Positions 1 to 10,510 of a stretch of DNA of 64,000 bases are shown here, piece after piece (position 1 is the first letter of the stretch; each line of letters begins with the position of its first letter). The position numbers and the translations under genes were made by a program. Source of the DNA: Crocodylus rhombifer (Eukaryota; Chordata; Crocodylia; Crocodylidae); NCBI GenBank assembly GCA_038503035.1, contig JAVSML010024570.1:468007-532006 (forward strand), in the 5' to 3' direction. The notes below the pieces were generated by a model, which did no database searches, was not told the origin of the DNA, and worked only from the letters and a program-made list of their open reading frames with translations.

Positions 1-207
1 AGGGATTTCAACTAGTTTGTGTGCACGTGCACCTTCCTGCCTTCCCCCAGCCACAGGCGCATGGACATAATTTATTGATTATTCCCATTAGGCAGTTTGT
101 GGCTGATATGAGGATGTTCCATCAAATAAACCGTGGAAACTTTCAAGTGAAGCTACAGAAGCCAAGTCTCTCTAGATTATTTAAACAGATTTGTGTTTAC
201 ACATATA

Positions 208-461
208 GGGCATGTCTACATGTGTCACTATGGCAACATTATTACTGTGCTGTGATTTAGTATTTTCTTTTGGAAGTACTAAATCATGGCACAGTAACAG
301 CCTGCACTGTTATTTTTAGCAGCTACTTCGCTGCAGCAGCATGTTATACTAAGGGAGCGCAACACTACGGTGCCATAGCTGCTGGTCATGTGTTCGCCGA
401 TGGATGCTATGTTGCTCTAGTGCATCACTATGGCAACATAGCATCATGTGTAGATGCGCCC
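208..461. mobile_element. Foldback MITE with GGGCATGTCTACATG-type ends
   Basis: The left end (GGGCATGTCTACATG) and the right end (catgatgTGTAGATGCGCCC) are imperfect inverted repeats. Inside, the block around 242-265 (TACTGTGC..GATTTAGTA) is repeated inverted around 272-297, so the whole element can fold back. A CACTATGGCAACAT motif occurs near both ends in direct orientation. It has no coding capacity. Related ends recur at 17288-17654, 22118-22431, 37571-37962, 44545-44833 and 59110-59593, so this is a dispersed non-autonomous DNA-transposon family. Flanking 8-mers match only weakly, so the superfamily is not fixed. Confidence 0.6.
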
Positions 462-599
462 ACCAAATAGGAAATGATTTCTCAGCAGCAGTAGACTTAA
501 GAGCTTTTCCCTTTCTAATTTATGTGCTTCTATAATGGTTTACTTCCTCCTAAAATTATACTCCACTCCAGTTCCTTAGGGTACCCCCTCTTTGCTTTA

Positions 600-1610
600 T
601 GTACCATCTTCCATAGAAGCTTTATATTCATTTGGGAAGCTGTCTTTCAGAGGGCCGAAAGTTGCCCTTCAGCCTTGCTCTATGCTGGTCATCATTAGGC
701 CACCAGTCTGCCCTATCCTTATACTGTAATCTGAACAGGACTCCCAATCTGCTCATCTAATGAGGCACCCTTCAATACACTTATCCCCAAGGCCCAACCC
801 AGACAGCCTGCCTTCTGGGGCACCTACCCCTCTAGGCCATCTCCAGGAACTAGCCCCAAACCACAGGGTGAATCACTAGCACCAACCATGATAGCATGCT
901 TCCTAGGGTGTCCCTTTGTGTCCTCCCTCATAGCCACACCCATACTTCCCAAGTTGTACTAATTCCATTCAGCCGGCCCTCTGGCATGGTCTTAACATCA
1001 GGCCCCCCAGCCCCTGCTCCAGCCCACCAGGTCCCTGATCCTCACAGGGCTCAAAGCACAAAGTGACTCCTAGGCACCCTCTGAGGCTTCCAACCATCCC
1101 TGTAGACACACAAAGACCATTGCAAACTAACCAGTCCTCAACTCAAATTAAAACCCCACCTTAGGTCTCTACACTGCCACAAACCCCATGTTGCAGGTAC
1201 TTTTCTAAATCTGCAGTTCTTCTGCAGCAGGACATGTTCCCTCCCACCCCCCAAAGGTCAGAACCAGACATTTGTGGTCATCATGGCCTCTTGCCAATCA
1301 CAGGTGTGTCCCCTCAGCTTAATAAGGAGCCTGCTCTTACTGGCTGTATCTTGCCCAACTAAGCTTCAGTCCTTGCCCTCTCACCTGTCTGACGCTGTGT
1401 TCTTTTGGGCTACTGCCATGCAACTAGCTCCAAAATAGTTACTTGCAACCTGGTAACCCGTCTCTTCAGCTTCCTCTTGGTGTTTACCTGCCTGCAGCTC
1501 TCCCTTGCCCAGCTATCTGTATCTGGTAGCAGTCCTGCCTGGTGTACTTTTAAAGTAACAGAGTCTTTGGACTCCTGTTACAGTGAGTATATCTAAACTT
1601 AGTAGTTCTC
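600..1610 (+). other. Pyrimidine-rich, LTR-like block with CCAAT and TATA-like motifs
   Basis: No gene is visible. The block is rich in C and T and unlike its AT-rich flanks. A CCAAT box at 1294-1298 is followed about 22 bases later by TTAATAAGG at 1318-1327, the spacing expected of a pol II promoter in an LTR U3 region. I could not find matching TG...CA ends with a target duplication. An LTR origin is therefore only a possibility; an unannotated dispersed repeat fits as well. Confidence 0.25.
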
Positions 1611-1891
1611 CAGTAATTTTACAGACTCTCAGAGAATCTCAGCGAAGCCTTTATGACCACTGAAGCCCCAAGAAATGGTGGGCTAGGTGCCTCACAGAAC
1701 AAACTGGATTGGTTCCTGTCCCTGGGAATTTGCAAGGCAAAAGTCTGACACAGAGAGGTGGCATACATGAGATGATGCACTGACTTGTTTTATTTACACA
1801 ATTTTTAGTATTAATTCATTAAATACTCTTACTTCCCTTAAGAATACGTGTGCTGTGAAACATTAGGAAGGAGACGAATGCTGGTCTAGAA

Positions 1892-2620
1892 CAGGGATGT
1901 TCAACCTCTGGCCCATGGAGCTATCCCATCTGTCCGGTGGGGCTCCCCACGGGTTGGGAAATTTAGCAGCAGAGGAGAGGTGACCATTAATACAGCTACA
2001 CACCCCCTGCCATAGTCCCAAACCCAAAGCCCCATGTGGTAAATTAGACTGGGCTGTGACCCATTCCCCTTGCAGGGCCAAGCTACACTCCCTCTGCTTC
2101 TGGATCGGGGCCAGGCCACACCCCTTACCCTCCCCATGGGTGCAGGTTGGAGCCCAGCTATACCCTGTTCCCCCCATTAGGCTGGCCATACACACTTCCA
2201 CCCCATTAGGGCTGGGCCACACTCCCTTCCCCGGAGGCTCAAGCTGGCCATGCTCCCCTCCCCTCTCCTTCCTTCCCCTGCAAGGCTGGCCCACGCCCCC
2301 TTCTTTGGGGCTGGGCCATACTCCCTTCCCCCTCCACAGGACTAGGCCATGCCCTGCTCCTTCCCTGTGGGGCCACGGTGGAACTTGGCTATGCCCTTAC
2401 CCTCCCTTGCCCCAGCTGGATCATGCCCCCTTCCTGCTCCATGGGACTGAATCAAACTCCTTTCCTCTGTGAGGTTGCATTGGGGCCAGCCTGCCCTCTG
2501 CCATGTGGCCCGGTAGTGCCCATTGTGCCTGCCTGGACTGGGAACACTGACTGGATCCAGCCTATGGACAGAGCAGACACTGCTAATCCAGCCTGCCAAT
2601 TAAAAAGTTGAGCACCACTG
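1892..2620. mobile_element. Non-autonomous hAT transposon, 729 bp, GC-rich core
   Basis: The left end CAGGGATGTTCAACC and the reverse complement of the right end (CAGTGGTGCTCAACT) are hAT-type terminal inverted repeats. The flanks GTCTAGAA (1884-1891) and GTCTAGGA (2621-2628) form an 8-bp target duplication with one mismatch, as expected for hAT transposase. The core from about 2150 to 2480 is a degenerate tandem array built on 'GGGCTGGGCCAYRCYCCCTTCC'. The same core and right end recur at 26700-27199. Long open frames here are by-products of GC-rich low complexity and are not genes. Confidence 0.85.
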
Positions 2621-3144
2621 GTCTAGGACCACAGGTCCTTTTTTGTTCCACAGGTCAGATGGGTAGTGCCTAGTCTGTCCAATCCAGCACATGGGGTAGG
2701 TCTGGTAAGGCTTGATCCAGCCATGTGGAACGGGGCAGAAGGGGAATCTAGCCCCGGTCTAGCCACACAGGTAGAGGGAACATGGCCTGCCTCCAATCTG
2801 GCCAGGCAGGGGGACAGGTGCGTGACTCATCCCCAATTTGGCCGTGCAGGGGAAAGATGATGAATTTCTTTTGGTGGTATACTATTGATACTATTTATAG
2901 CAGTTGCAAATTCCTGACTCTGTTTAGGAACTGAACCATAATAGGAATGCCGCACTGGCAGTTACCACCAGCATTACTGAGTCCAGTCCCCAGTGAGCAT
3001 AGAGAACCATGTAATATATGTGGACCTTTCCATTCCAGCCAGTCCTGCCCACAACAGAAGCAGAAGGAGGGTGGTGGTGATCAGAAGCTCCCTTCTTAGA
3101 AAGGCAGAAGCGTGGATGGCTGGGATATTTAAGCTACAGATAAT

Positions 3145-3216
3145 CCTACCTTGAGCAAAAGGATGGACTAGATGAACTTGTGAGGTGCCTTCCAGCCCTA
3201 ATTTCCTATGATCTTA
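3145..3216 (+). mobile_element. Short CR1 3'-end fragment
   Basis: The phrase 'GGATGGACTAGATGAACTTG' followed by 'CTTCCAGCCCTAATTTCCTATGAT' (about 3165-3211) is the 3' tail of CR1 LINEs. Only the last ~70 bases are present, as is usual for strongly 5'-truncated CR1 copies. Confidence 0.75.
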
Positions 3217-3234
3217 CAAGCCAACTGCCAGCAT

Positions 3235-3330
3235 GAGGTATGCTACTTGTATAAAGCCAAAATCCAAGGTATTTTGCTAAGGATCACCTGACCTTCTAAC
3301 CACTAACCCATACTACTCATGGATATGGAA
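3235..3330 (-). mobile_element. MIR-like tRNA-derived SINE fragment
   Basis: On the minus strand there is a tRNA-type A-box phrase (GGGTTAGTGGTTAGAAGGTC) and, about 30 bases on, a decayed B-box region. This matches the head of MIR/CORE-SINEs. The piece is heavily mutated, so assignment is by pattern only. Confidence 0.4.
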
Positions 3331-3419
3331 GATTTGGGATCCGCCTAATGAAGGGAAACAGCATCCTACGATACTGACCCCACGATCTAGTGAACATGGT
3401 TTCAAACCAGGTTTGCAGG

Positions 3420-4310
3420 GAACCAGTTGCAGGAGTCCAAAGGTATGTGTGTAACAAAACATGTCTCTCAGCACCAGCTCCACGACCACAGGGCTGGCGC
3501 TGGGAAATCCTTATCTCTCAACTCAAGCCCCTCATGGGAGATCAGGTTGAGAGATAAGGATCTCCCAGTGCTGGCCCTGTGGTTGTGGAGCTGGCACTGG
3601 GAGATAAGGGTCTTCCAATCCAAGCCCCATGACTGGGGAGCTTGGGCTGGGAGAAAAGGATCTCCCAGTGCCAGCCCCATAGCCACAGAGCTGTCACTGG
3701 GAGCTCCCTGCTGGCAGAGGCTGAGGAGCCTGTTCCCTGTTCACCTTCATGAGTGCAGAGCTGGGCAGGAAACAGGTTGGAGAGCCTGTTCAGTGCTCAG
3801 TTCTGTGGGTGCAGAGCTGAGCAGGGAACAGGCTCTCCAGCCCCCACCCCACGATTGCAGAGCGGGGGCTGGGAACTCTTCCAGTCAGGGGCAGATCCCA
3901 GCCCCATGCTCCAGTTGGGCAGGGGGCTGAAAACTGCCCCTCCATTGCAGCTTTCTTCAAGTCACCTGCCCCCGATTTGGGAGCCAGGGACAGGAGCGCC
4001 TTGCTGCTGGGGCAGGGGGACATTGTCCCCGCCCTGGAAGCAGGCAGTCTCCTCAGGGCAGGGAGCAATGTCCCAGCGCCCACGAGGAAACAAGTGTCTT
4101 CCGGCCCAGGTGCTTCCTGCCAGCCCCTGGGCTAACACCCAGGGGGAGTCTGGAGCTCCCCCTGGTGGCCACAAGGGCCCATTGCAGGGCCCCAGGAAGC
4201 AGAAGCAGTTTGCTGCCATTAACAGCAAATGTGCTCCCACTTCCCTGCATGTGTAGACACCTGCTCAGGACTAAACTGATCCTGGGTCATGTGTAGATGC
4301 ACCCTCTTTG
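3420..4310. repeat. GC-rich repeat block with internal inverted and tandem repeats
   Basis: A 57-base arm at 3466-3522 is repeated in inverted orientation at 3546-3604 around a ~23-base loop. Degenerate copies of the same 'CAGAGCTG..CTGGGA' module continue to about 3870. The block ends near 4309 with CATGTGTAGATGCACCC, the right-end signature of the MITE family seen at 208-461, but no partner left end was found. Open frames of 97-167 codons on both strands are low-complexity artefacts. Confidence 0.6.
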
Positions 4311-4590
4311 TTCAAACTAGGTGAGATATAAAAGAGTACCTTCCACTGTTTGTTTTAGGACAGGTTTCCAATAGGAATGATTCTTACACTTTCTTTTATA
4401 AAGGAATATTTATGGATTTACAACCGATCACTGATAAAACAACAGAAATAGTCCTAGAACCAAATTTTGCTGTGCCCTGGGGTTTCCCTTTTCACTTGGC
4501 TTTAGAATTTTCTTGCTTCTTCTCATTCTTGTCTCATATCTCATAGCTCTTGCCCCAATAAGGGGGCAGAGCCAGTCCAGTCCTGGCAGG

Positions 4591-4600
4591 ATATAAAAGG
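4591..4600 (+). promoter_or_regulatory. TATA-box-like motif upstream of the CR1 relic
   Basis: ATATAAAAGG is a near-consensus TATA box, with CCAATAA about 35 bases upstream (4554-4560) and a GC-rich stretch following. It lies about 370 bases before the first recognisable CR1 ORF1 sequence. It may belong to an unrecognised LTR or to an element leader. Function is not shown. Confidence 0.25.
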
Positions 4601-4969
4601 AGACTCCCCAGCCGACCAGGGCAGTTTTCAGGCACTTTGCAAGCCAGTTCCTAGGCCAGTTGATGCCACCATTCCGCACCCCCCAATGCACACACACTTT
4701 TTGATGGGCAAGTATTTTAGTTTGGCATGAGGATGCAGGAAAAAAAGGACACCTTTGGGACCAATGAACAATAAACAGGCCAGTTTCCAGGCCAGTTTCC
4801 TAGGGAAGGTGTGCTTGGAAGAAGAGCAGGAAGGGAAAGAAGGCAGATTAAGATACCCAAAAAAATGGCCGAAGGACGTTGCAATGCCAGAGCCACTGCC
4901 ACCTTTGCTTGCACCTGTAAGGTTTCTGTCTAGGCAGAACTACTCATCATCAAGACTTCCACACAGGTC

Positions 4970-5245
4970 CAGGTTTGGCTGTGTAGGGACTGCGGCTTGT
5001 AGGTTCCTTCCAGTGACAGCCAGGTGGGGGACTGCCTGTCATGTGAATGGTCTCTCCTGGTGGTGTCTCTCAGGGAACACGCAAGAAACTAAAAGAGGAG
5101 GTGGCAAGGATCTGAAGAATCCTCTCCCATGTGGAGTTCATCAGTTCAATGCTGGAGGAGACTTCCGGGACTGTGGAGGAAGAAATACCAGAGGCAGTAC
5201 TAGAGAAGAGAAAGGACATGGACACCTAGGAAGGTGGAGGGGAGG
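4970..5245 (+). pseudogene. CR1 ORF1 remnant (zinc-knuckle/coiled-coil part)
   Basis: Read in the frame used here, a Cys-x2-Cys pair (CRDCG, about 4985) is followed by a second Cys pair (CLSCEW, about 5035) and then a Leu/Glu-rich stretch (REHARKLKEEVARI, about 5075-5115). That order of Cys-rich motif and coiled coil is what I know from CR1 ORF1 nucleic-acid-binding proteins. Stops and frame changes break it. It lies directly upstream of the ORF2 endonuclease, as in intact CR1. Assignment rests on motif order and position, not on an alignment. Confidence 0.45.
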
Positions 5246-5289
5246 TGAGAAATCTTATTTCCTGAGAAATCAGGGTAACGAACTAGTTA

Positions 5290-7124
5290 CATCAGGTGCC
5301 TGTACACAAATGCACAAAGCCTAGGAAACAAGCAGGAAGAATTGGAAGTCCTCGAGCAGTCACGGCACTATGATATGACTGGAATAACAGAGACCTGGTG
5401 GGAGCTCTCATGACTAGAGCACTGTCATGGATGGCCACACACTGTTCAGGAAGGACAGGCAGGGGAGAAAAGGAGGAGGAGTTGCACTTTATGTAAAAAG
5501 CTGTATGATTGCTCAGATCTCCAGTATGAAACCAGAGATATGCCTGTTGAGTGTCTCTGGGTTAAGGTCAGAGGGGAGAGCAACAAGGGTGATGTCGTGG
5601 TGGGGGTCTGCTATAGACCACCAGACCAGGAGGAAGTGATGGATGAGGCTTTCTTCAAGCAGCTAGCAGAAATTTCCTGATCACAGGCCCTGGTTCTCAT
5701 GGGGGTTTCAGTCACCCTGACATCTGCTGGGAGGGCAATACAGCAGTGCGCAGACAATCCAGGAAATTTTTGGAGAGCTTTGGAGACAAGTTCCTGGTGC
5801 AAGTGCTTCAGCGGCCAACTAAGAACCATGCTCTTCTTAACCTGCTGCTCACAAACAGGAATAAATTGGTGGGGAATGTTGCAGTGGATGGCAACTTAGA
5901 CAGCAATGACCACAAGATGATTGAGTTCAGGATCCTGAAGAAGGGAAGGATGGAGAGCAACAGAACAAGAATCCTGCACTTCGGAAAAGCAGACTTCGAC
6001 TTGGGCAGGATCCCCTGGGAAGCCAGACTGAGGGAGAGAAGAGTCCAGGAAATCTGCTTGTACTTCAAAGAAGCCTTACTGAAAATGCAGGAACAAACCA
6101 TCCCAATGGGCAGGAAGACTAGCAAGTATGGCAGAAGACCACCTTGGCTTAGCAGGGAACTCTTCAGTAAACTAAGTCACACAAAGGAAATGTATAAAAA
6201 GTGGAAACTTGGACAAATAACTACGGAGGAGTATAAGAGCATTGTTTGGGCATGCAGAGATGAAATCAAGAAGGCCAAAGTGCAACTAGATTTGCAGCTG
6301 GCAAGGCATGTGAAGGGAAACAAGAAGGACTTCTATAAGTATGTCGGTAGAAAGAGGAGGATCAGGAAGAGTGTGGCTTCTTTACTGAATGGGGGAGGCA
6401 ACATTGTGACAGAGGATGCAGAAAAGGCCAAAGTGCTCAATGCCTTTTTTGCCTCAGTCTTCACAGGCAAGGTCAGCTCCCAGACTACTGCACTGAGCAG
6501 CACATTTTGGGGAGGAGGTGAGCAGCCCTCAGTGGTAAAAGAACAGGTTAGGGACTATTTAACAAAGCTGGACATGTCCGTGGGGCCAGATGTGATCTAC
6601 CCGAGGGTGCTCGGGAGTTGGCTGATGTGATTCCAGAGCCACTGGCCATCATCACTGAAAATTCATGGCTATCAGGAGAGGTCCTGGATGACTGGAAAAG
6701 GGCAAACATAGTGCCCATATTTAAGAAAGGGAAAAAGGCAGATCCAGGGAGCTACTGACCTGTTAGCCTCACCTCAGTCCCTGAAAAAATCATGGAGCAG
6801 GTCCTCAAGGAATCCACTTCTAAGGATTTGAAGGAGGCAAAGAAGGTGATTAGGAATAGTCAGCATGGATACACCAAGGGCAAGTCACACCTGAGCAACC
6901 TGATTGCCTTCTATGATGAGATGACTGGCTCAGTGGATGCAGGGAGACTGGTGGATGTTGTGTACCTTGATTTTAGCAATTGGAGTGCCACAGGAATTGG
7001 TCCTGGGGCCAGTTTTGTTCAATGTCTTAATGACCTGGAAGATGGCACAGAGTGCACCCTAAACGAGTTTGCAGATGATACAAAGCCGGGGGGAGTAGTA
7101 GATATGCTGGAGTGTAAGTGCTAG
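5290..7124 (+). pseudogene. CR1 ORF2 remnant: endonuclease and reverse transcriptase
   Basis: ORF2 of CR1 encodes an APE-type endonuclease and a reverse transcriptase. Seen here: the start of the endonuclease (LGNKQEELEVLEQ, ITETWW, about 5318-5400), then DGHTLFRKDRQGRKGGGVAL (about 5430), VGVCYRPPDQEEVMDEAF (about 5600), and the SNDHKMIEFRILKKG segment (about 5905). The linker follows to 6630 in one 294-codon open frame starting at 5746. Past 6792 a 110-codon frame carries [22 protein letters not shown] and FADDTK (7068-7085). FADD is the RT catalytic motif, but the residues between DFS and the preceding PQGSVLGP motif are deleted. At least four frame changes are needed to read across it. 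Confidence 0.8.
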
Positions 7125-7683
7125 GATTCAGCATGTCCTAGACAAATTGGAGGATTGGGGCAAAAAGAATCTCATGAGGTTCAACAAGGAAAAGTGCAAA
7201 GTCTTGCACTTATAATGAAACAATTGCACGTAGCAGCACAGGCTGGGGGTTGACTGGCTGGGCAGTAGCTCTGCAAGCAAAGACCTGGGGGTTACAGTAG
7301 ACAATAAGTTGAACATGAGCCAGCAGTGTGCCCTTGTTGCAAAGAAGGCTAATGGCATGCTGGGCTGTATTGTTAGGTGTGTTGCCAGTAGGTCAAGGGA
7401 AGTGATTATTCCCTTCTCTTTGGCACTGGTGAGGCCCACATCTGGAGTACTGTGTTCAGTTTTGGGGCCCCCATTACAGAAAGGATGTAAACAAATTAGA
7501 GAGTTCAGCGGAGGGCAACAAAAATGGCTCAGGGGCTTGGGGGCATGACTTATGAAGAGAGGCTGAGGGAACTGGGCTTATTTAGTTTTAAAATGAGAAG
7601 ATTGAGAGAGGATTTAAAAGCAGCCTTCATCCAACTGAAGGGGGGTTCAAAAGAGGATGGAGTTAGATGTTCTCAGTGGTGGC

Positions 7684-8499
7684 TGTAACAGGGACTCAGT
7701 CAGAAGCCGTGTTACTGAGATAAGGTCAGGTCAGACCAACCCTTGCCAGGTGGAGGGGATTACACACCTGGGAGGAGACCGAGTGATTAGCCCGCCAAAA
7801 CCAGGCATAAAACCAACAGCGGGGCACAGACAGACAGACAAGGAATGACTTAGCTTCCTGAGAGGACAGAAGTCATACCTGAGATCCAGAAAGATGTTGG
7901 GAGAGCTCTGGATCTATGACAGGTCAGCTGGGAAGAGGCTTGCATTGCCAAGAACACCCGTTGTGCTGGTGAGTTTGGGGAAACACAGAGGCACCGGGAG
8001 GTGGATTCACTGGCAACTTAAGGAGAGAGGCATGGTGTCCCTCATATAGAAGAGAGAGGATCACAGTCATCTTTAAGCCTGGATCCTGTAAGGAATACAG
8101 AAATTAGAAATAGCCAGGCAGACTGAGAGGGAGGATGACCGAGGAATGCTCTCAGTAACCTGCACCAGCAGAGAATGAGAGCCATGGAGAGTATAAGCTG
8201 CTAATAAGGTAATTAGCAGCAAAGATTCTTTACTAAGTATATACAAAGTATCCAGCCCAGGGATTCTGCAACTGTAGCCGAAGTTATCCTTGTCAATGAA
8301 GCAATTGGTGAGGATCTTGTAACTGTATTGCTGTTAAATCAGAAATAAAATCTAACATTGTGAGTAGCTAACATCAGGGTGGCATTTATCTGTCTTGGAA
8401 CCACAGAGGACACTGATCTCCCTTCTTTTCTTTTCAATCGAAGTCGTGGTAGGCAAGTACATGGGAGAAAGCAGGATAAGATCACTTAACTCGCTCACA
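7684..8499 (+). mobile_element. Solo LTR (endogenous retrovirus-type), 816 bp, inserted in CR1
   Basis: The segment starts TGTAAC and ends CTCACA (TGT...ACA ends). It is flanked by the 5-bp direct repeat GTGGC at 7679-7683 and 8500-8504. Removing it and one GTGGC restores the CR1 reading 'CTCAGTGGTGGCAGATGAC', which matches the uninterrupted CR1 at about 36815-36835. A TATA-like GCATAAAAC lies at 7805-7813 and AATAAA at 8344-8349, giving a plus-strand U3-R-U5 order. No internal gag, pol or env sequence remains, so it probably arose by LTR-LTR recombination. A 5-bp duplication does not by itself fix the retrovirus class. Confidence 0.85.
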
Positions 8500-8869
8500 G
8501 TGGCAGATGACAAAACAAGGAGCAGTGGTCTCAAGTTGCAGAAAGGGAAGTTTAGGTTAGATATTAGGAATAATTTTCTTACTAGAAGGGTAGTAAAACA
8601 CTGGAACAGGTTACCCAGAGAGGGTAATTTCTATCTTTGGAGGTTCTCAAGACCCAGCTAGACAAAGCTTTGGCTGGGATGATCTAGTTGGGGATGGTCC
8701 TGCTTTGAGCAGGGGGTTGGACTAGATGACCTCCTGAGGTCCCTTCCAAGCCTAATTTTCAATGATTCTATGATTCTTGTACTTTTGGCTGTTCAATGGC
8801 CTAGCTTCAATAGGAATCTTAAAGGGTACCTTCATCCAGCACAGTCTGTAACCTGGTAGTTACCGCAAT

Positions 8870-8990
8870 CTTCACTTAAGCTGAATATGTGGATTTAAAG
8901 TCCACAAGCTAATAAGAGCCTAGAATCCAGGTCTCCTACTTCAGAGATGAATACTGTGACTGCTGGGCTCTTACGTAAAAGGTGGGAATC
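8870..8990 (-). mobile_element. MIR-like tRNA-derived SINE fragment
   Basis: On the minus strand an A-box-like phrase (CCCAGCAGTCACAGTATTC) precedes GAGACCTGGATTCTAGG, a B-box-like stretch, about 28 bases later. The order and spacing match the tRNA head of MIR/CORE-SINEs. It is old and truncated. Confidence 0.5.
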
Positions 8991-9011
8991 ACTACTATGA
9001 ATGAGCTAGGT

Positions 9012-9474
9012 TGAGGGTGCTCAACCCTGGCCCCTATCATCTGACCTGCAGGGCTTCCTGTAGATCCATGGGGGCCTTGTGGGCTGTGACGCTTCATGCT
9101 ACATTGGGTGCGCAGGTCAGTGCAGGGCCCAATCCTGGCAGGCCGAGCCCAGCAGAAGCAGCACAGACCCCAGAGACCAATCCCCAAACACAGGGTTGGG
9201 AAGACATGGTGCAGGGACCCAGAATCAGAGGCAGTCTTAGCCCCTGAGGCCCTGATCCTGACACATGAAGTCTAGAAGAGGTGGCACATGGTCCAGGACT
9301 CCAATCCCAGCATGCAGGGCTGGGCAGATGTGGTGTGGGGTCCTGGGGCCCCAATCCTGGCATGCAGGGCTTAAAAGGGGCAGCACAGTCTGCGTGGTGG
9401 CTTGATTTTGGGGCCTATGGACTGCCTCCATGCTAGTTACTTGGACCGTGAGGTCAGAAGGTAGAGTACCACTG
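9012..9474. mobile_element. Non-autonomous hAT transposon, 463 bp
   Basis: The left end TGAGGGTGCTCAACCCTGG and the reverse complement of the right end (CAGTGGTACTCTACC) are hAT-type ends of the same kind as 1892-2620. The flanks AGCTAGGT (9004-9011) and AGTTAGGT (9475-9482) form an 8-bp target duplication with one mismatch. The interior is GC-rich with a repeated 'CCCAATCCTGGCAKGCAGGGCT' module (about 9130-9370). No transposase is encoded. Confidence 0.8.
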
Positions 9475-9482
9475 AGTTAGGT

Positions 9483-10204
9483 GACTATGCTGTAGGTCAG
9501 GGGTGGGCTGGGGCATGTGGGCAGGGGATTGGAGCTCTGACTGAGCTCCAGCCCATGCTGTCACTGTTGCAAGATCTTGGTCCTGAATGTGGAGCAGGTC
9601 CCCACCCAGCAGGTCCTGCCAGGGCTGCTTGGGTTGGTCTCCATGGAAACTCTGGCCCTGCACTGTCATGGTCATGCCACTCCTGGGGTCTCCATGGAAA
9701 CTGGCCAGAGCTGTACAGGCAGGGGCTACTAGGAAACGGAGCCTGCCACAGGGCCGATCCTGCCCATGGACTGGACTTTGCCTACTCTAGGTTCTCTGAA
9801 GCCTGAGTACATAGGGGTACCTAAGCTCTGCAAAATAACAGGAGTTCATGTATCTCTGTGCTCAGTGTTTACTTTTGATTAGTTCTGGGCACCTCTCTGG
9901 TCAGTGCTAGGTACTCCAGATTGTCATTTAAGGGCACCTACATTGCTCCACTGACTGCTTAGGGATCTCATGTATCCAACACTATTTATCTGTGTTACTG
10001 TCTTGGGACAGGCACCTTTTAGGCACTACAAATGCATAACAAGAGCATCTACAAGACCGATCTGTACTAGTTCCTACTCATCTTTAGTGAAGGTGAAATC
10101 AATACTTAAACCTGTGCAGGCAATGACTATTGGGATGCCTGGGGAGAGGTCAGCAAACAAGGTTGGTTTGTTTTACTTAGCAAAACTAAGTTTGTTTTAC
10201 TTAA
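9483..10204. other. No gene seen; GC-rich then AT-rich sequence
   Basis: From 9485 to 9800 the sequence is GC-rich, with the phrase GGTCTCCATGGAAACT at about 9637 and GGGTCTCCATGGAAACT at about 9686. That suggests a small internal duplication or a repeat core. From 9800 to 10204 it is ordinary AT-rich DNA. Short open frames have no recognisable content. Confidence 0.4.
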
Positions 10205-10510
10205 GACTATGAAGGAATATGATTAATCTTTATAAATGCATTAAGAGGGTGAACACTAAGGAGGTGGAAAAGCTACTTAATACAAATGACAATGCTGGCA
10301 CAAGAACAAAAGGGCATAAGCTAGATATTGCTAAACTTAGTCAAAGGAAAGAGCATCTAGAATAGTAGGGGGAAAAACCCTCACCAGTTTTAAAGTGGAA
10401 CTGGTTCAATTTTATAAATGAGATTTTTATTATATGGCTGCTTGCAGTACAGATGACTGAATTAGATGTAACAGGAGGTCTCTTCTATCCCTGCAAGTAT
10501 CGTTCCCAAT
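10205..10510 (+). mobile_element. Old CR1/L3-like LINE, 3' end
   Basis: The segment reads like the C-terminus and 3' tail of an ancient CR1/L3-type LINE. The frame at about 10238 gives KCIKRVNTKEVEKLL, then a TKGHKLDIAKLSQRKEHL-like stretch. It ends in 'TTAGATGTAACAGGAGGTCTCTTCTATCCCT' (about 10460-10492), the L3-type counterpart of the CR1 tail. It is much more diverged than the CR1 copies nearby. Confidence 0.55.

Larger units (their letters stand above)
4960..8778 (+). mobile_element. Long degenerate CR1 LINE split by a solo LTR
   Basis: This is the most complete CR1 in the window. An ORF1-like segment (about 4970-5245), the ORF2 endonuclease region (5290-5930), the linker and reverse transcriptase (5930-7100) and the 3' tail (7139-7683, resuming 8505-8778) follow in order. 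It ends in 'CCTTCCAAGCCTAATTTT' plus ATTCTATG-type units, the CR1 terminus. CR1 copies itself by target-primed reverse transcription. This copy is dead: it has many frameshifts and stops, and the RT is missing the stretch between the DFS motif (about 6977) and the GPG segment (about 7000). An LTR occupies 7684-8499. The 5' boundary is uncertain. Confidence 0.85.

Noticed and set aside
1405..1596. Frame resembling a secreted protein with a signal peptide (LLVFTCLQLSLAQL)
   Set aside because: It begins at TTG, is only 63 codons long and has no partner exon or known match. A hydrophobic stretch arises easily from CT-rich DNA.
2056..2599. Overlapping frames of 77-143 codons on both strands
   Set aside because: They fall inside the tandem GC-rich core of a hAT element with clear target duplications.
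3427..4256. Two 167-codon frames and several antisense frames
   Set aside because: Low-complexity GC-rich repeat modules, open in several frames at once.
4755..5324. 189-codon frame upstream of CR1 ORF2
   Set aside because: The ORF1-like motifs lie in other frames of the same stretch; this frame shows no conserved motif.
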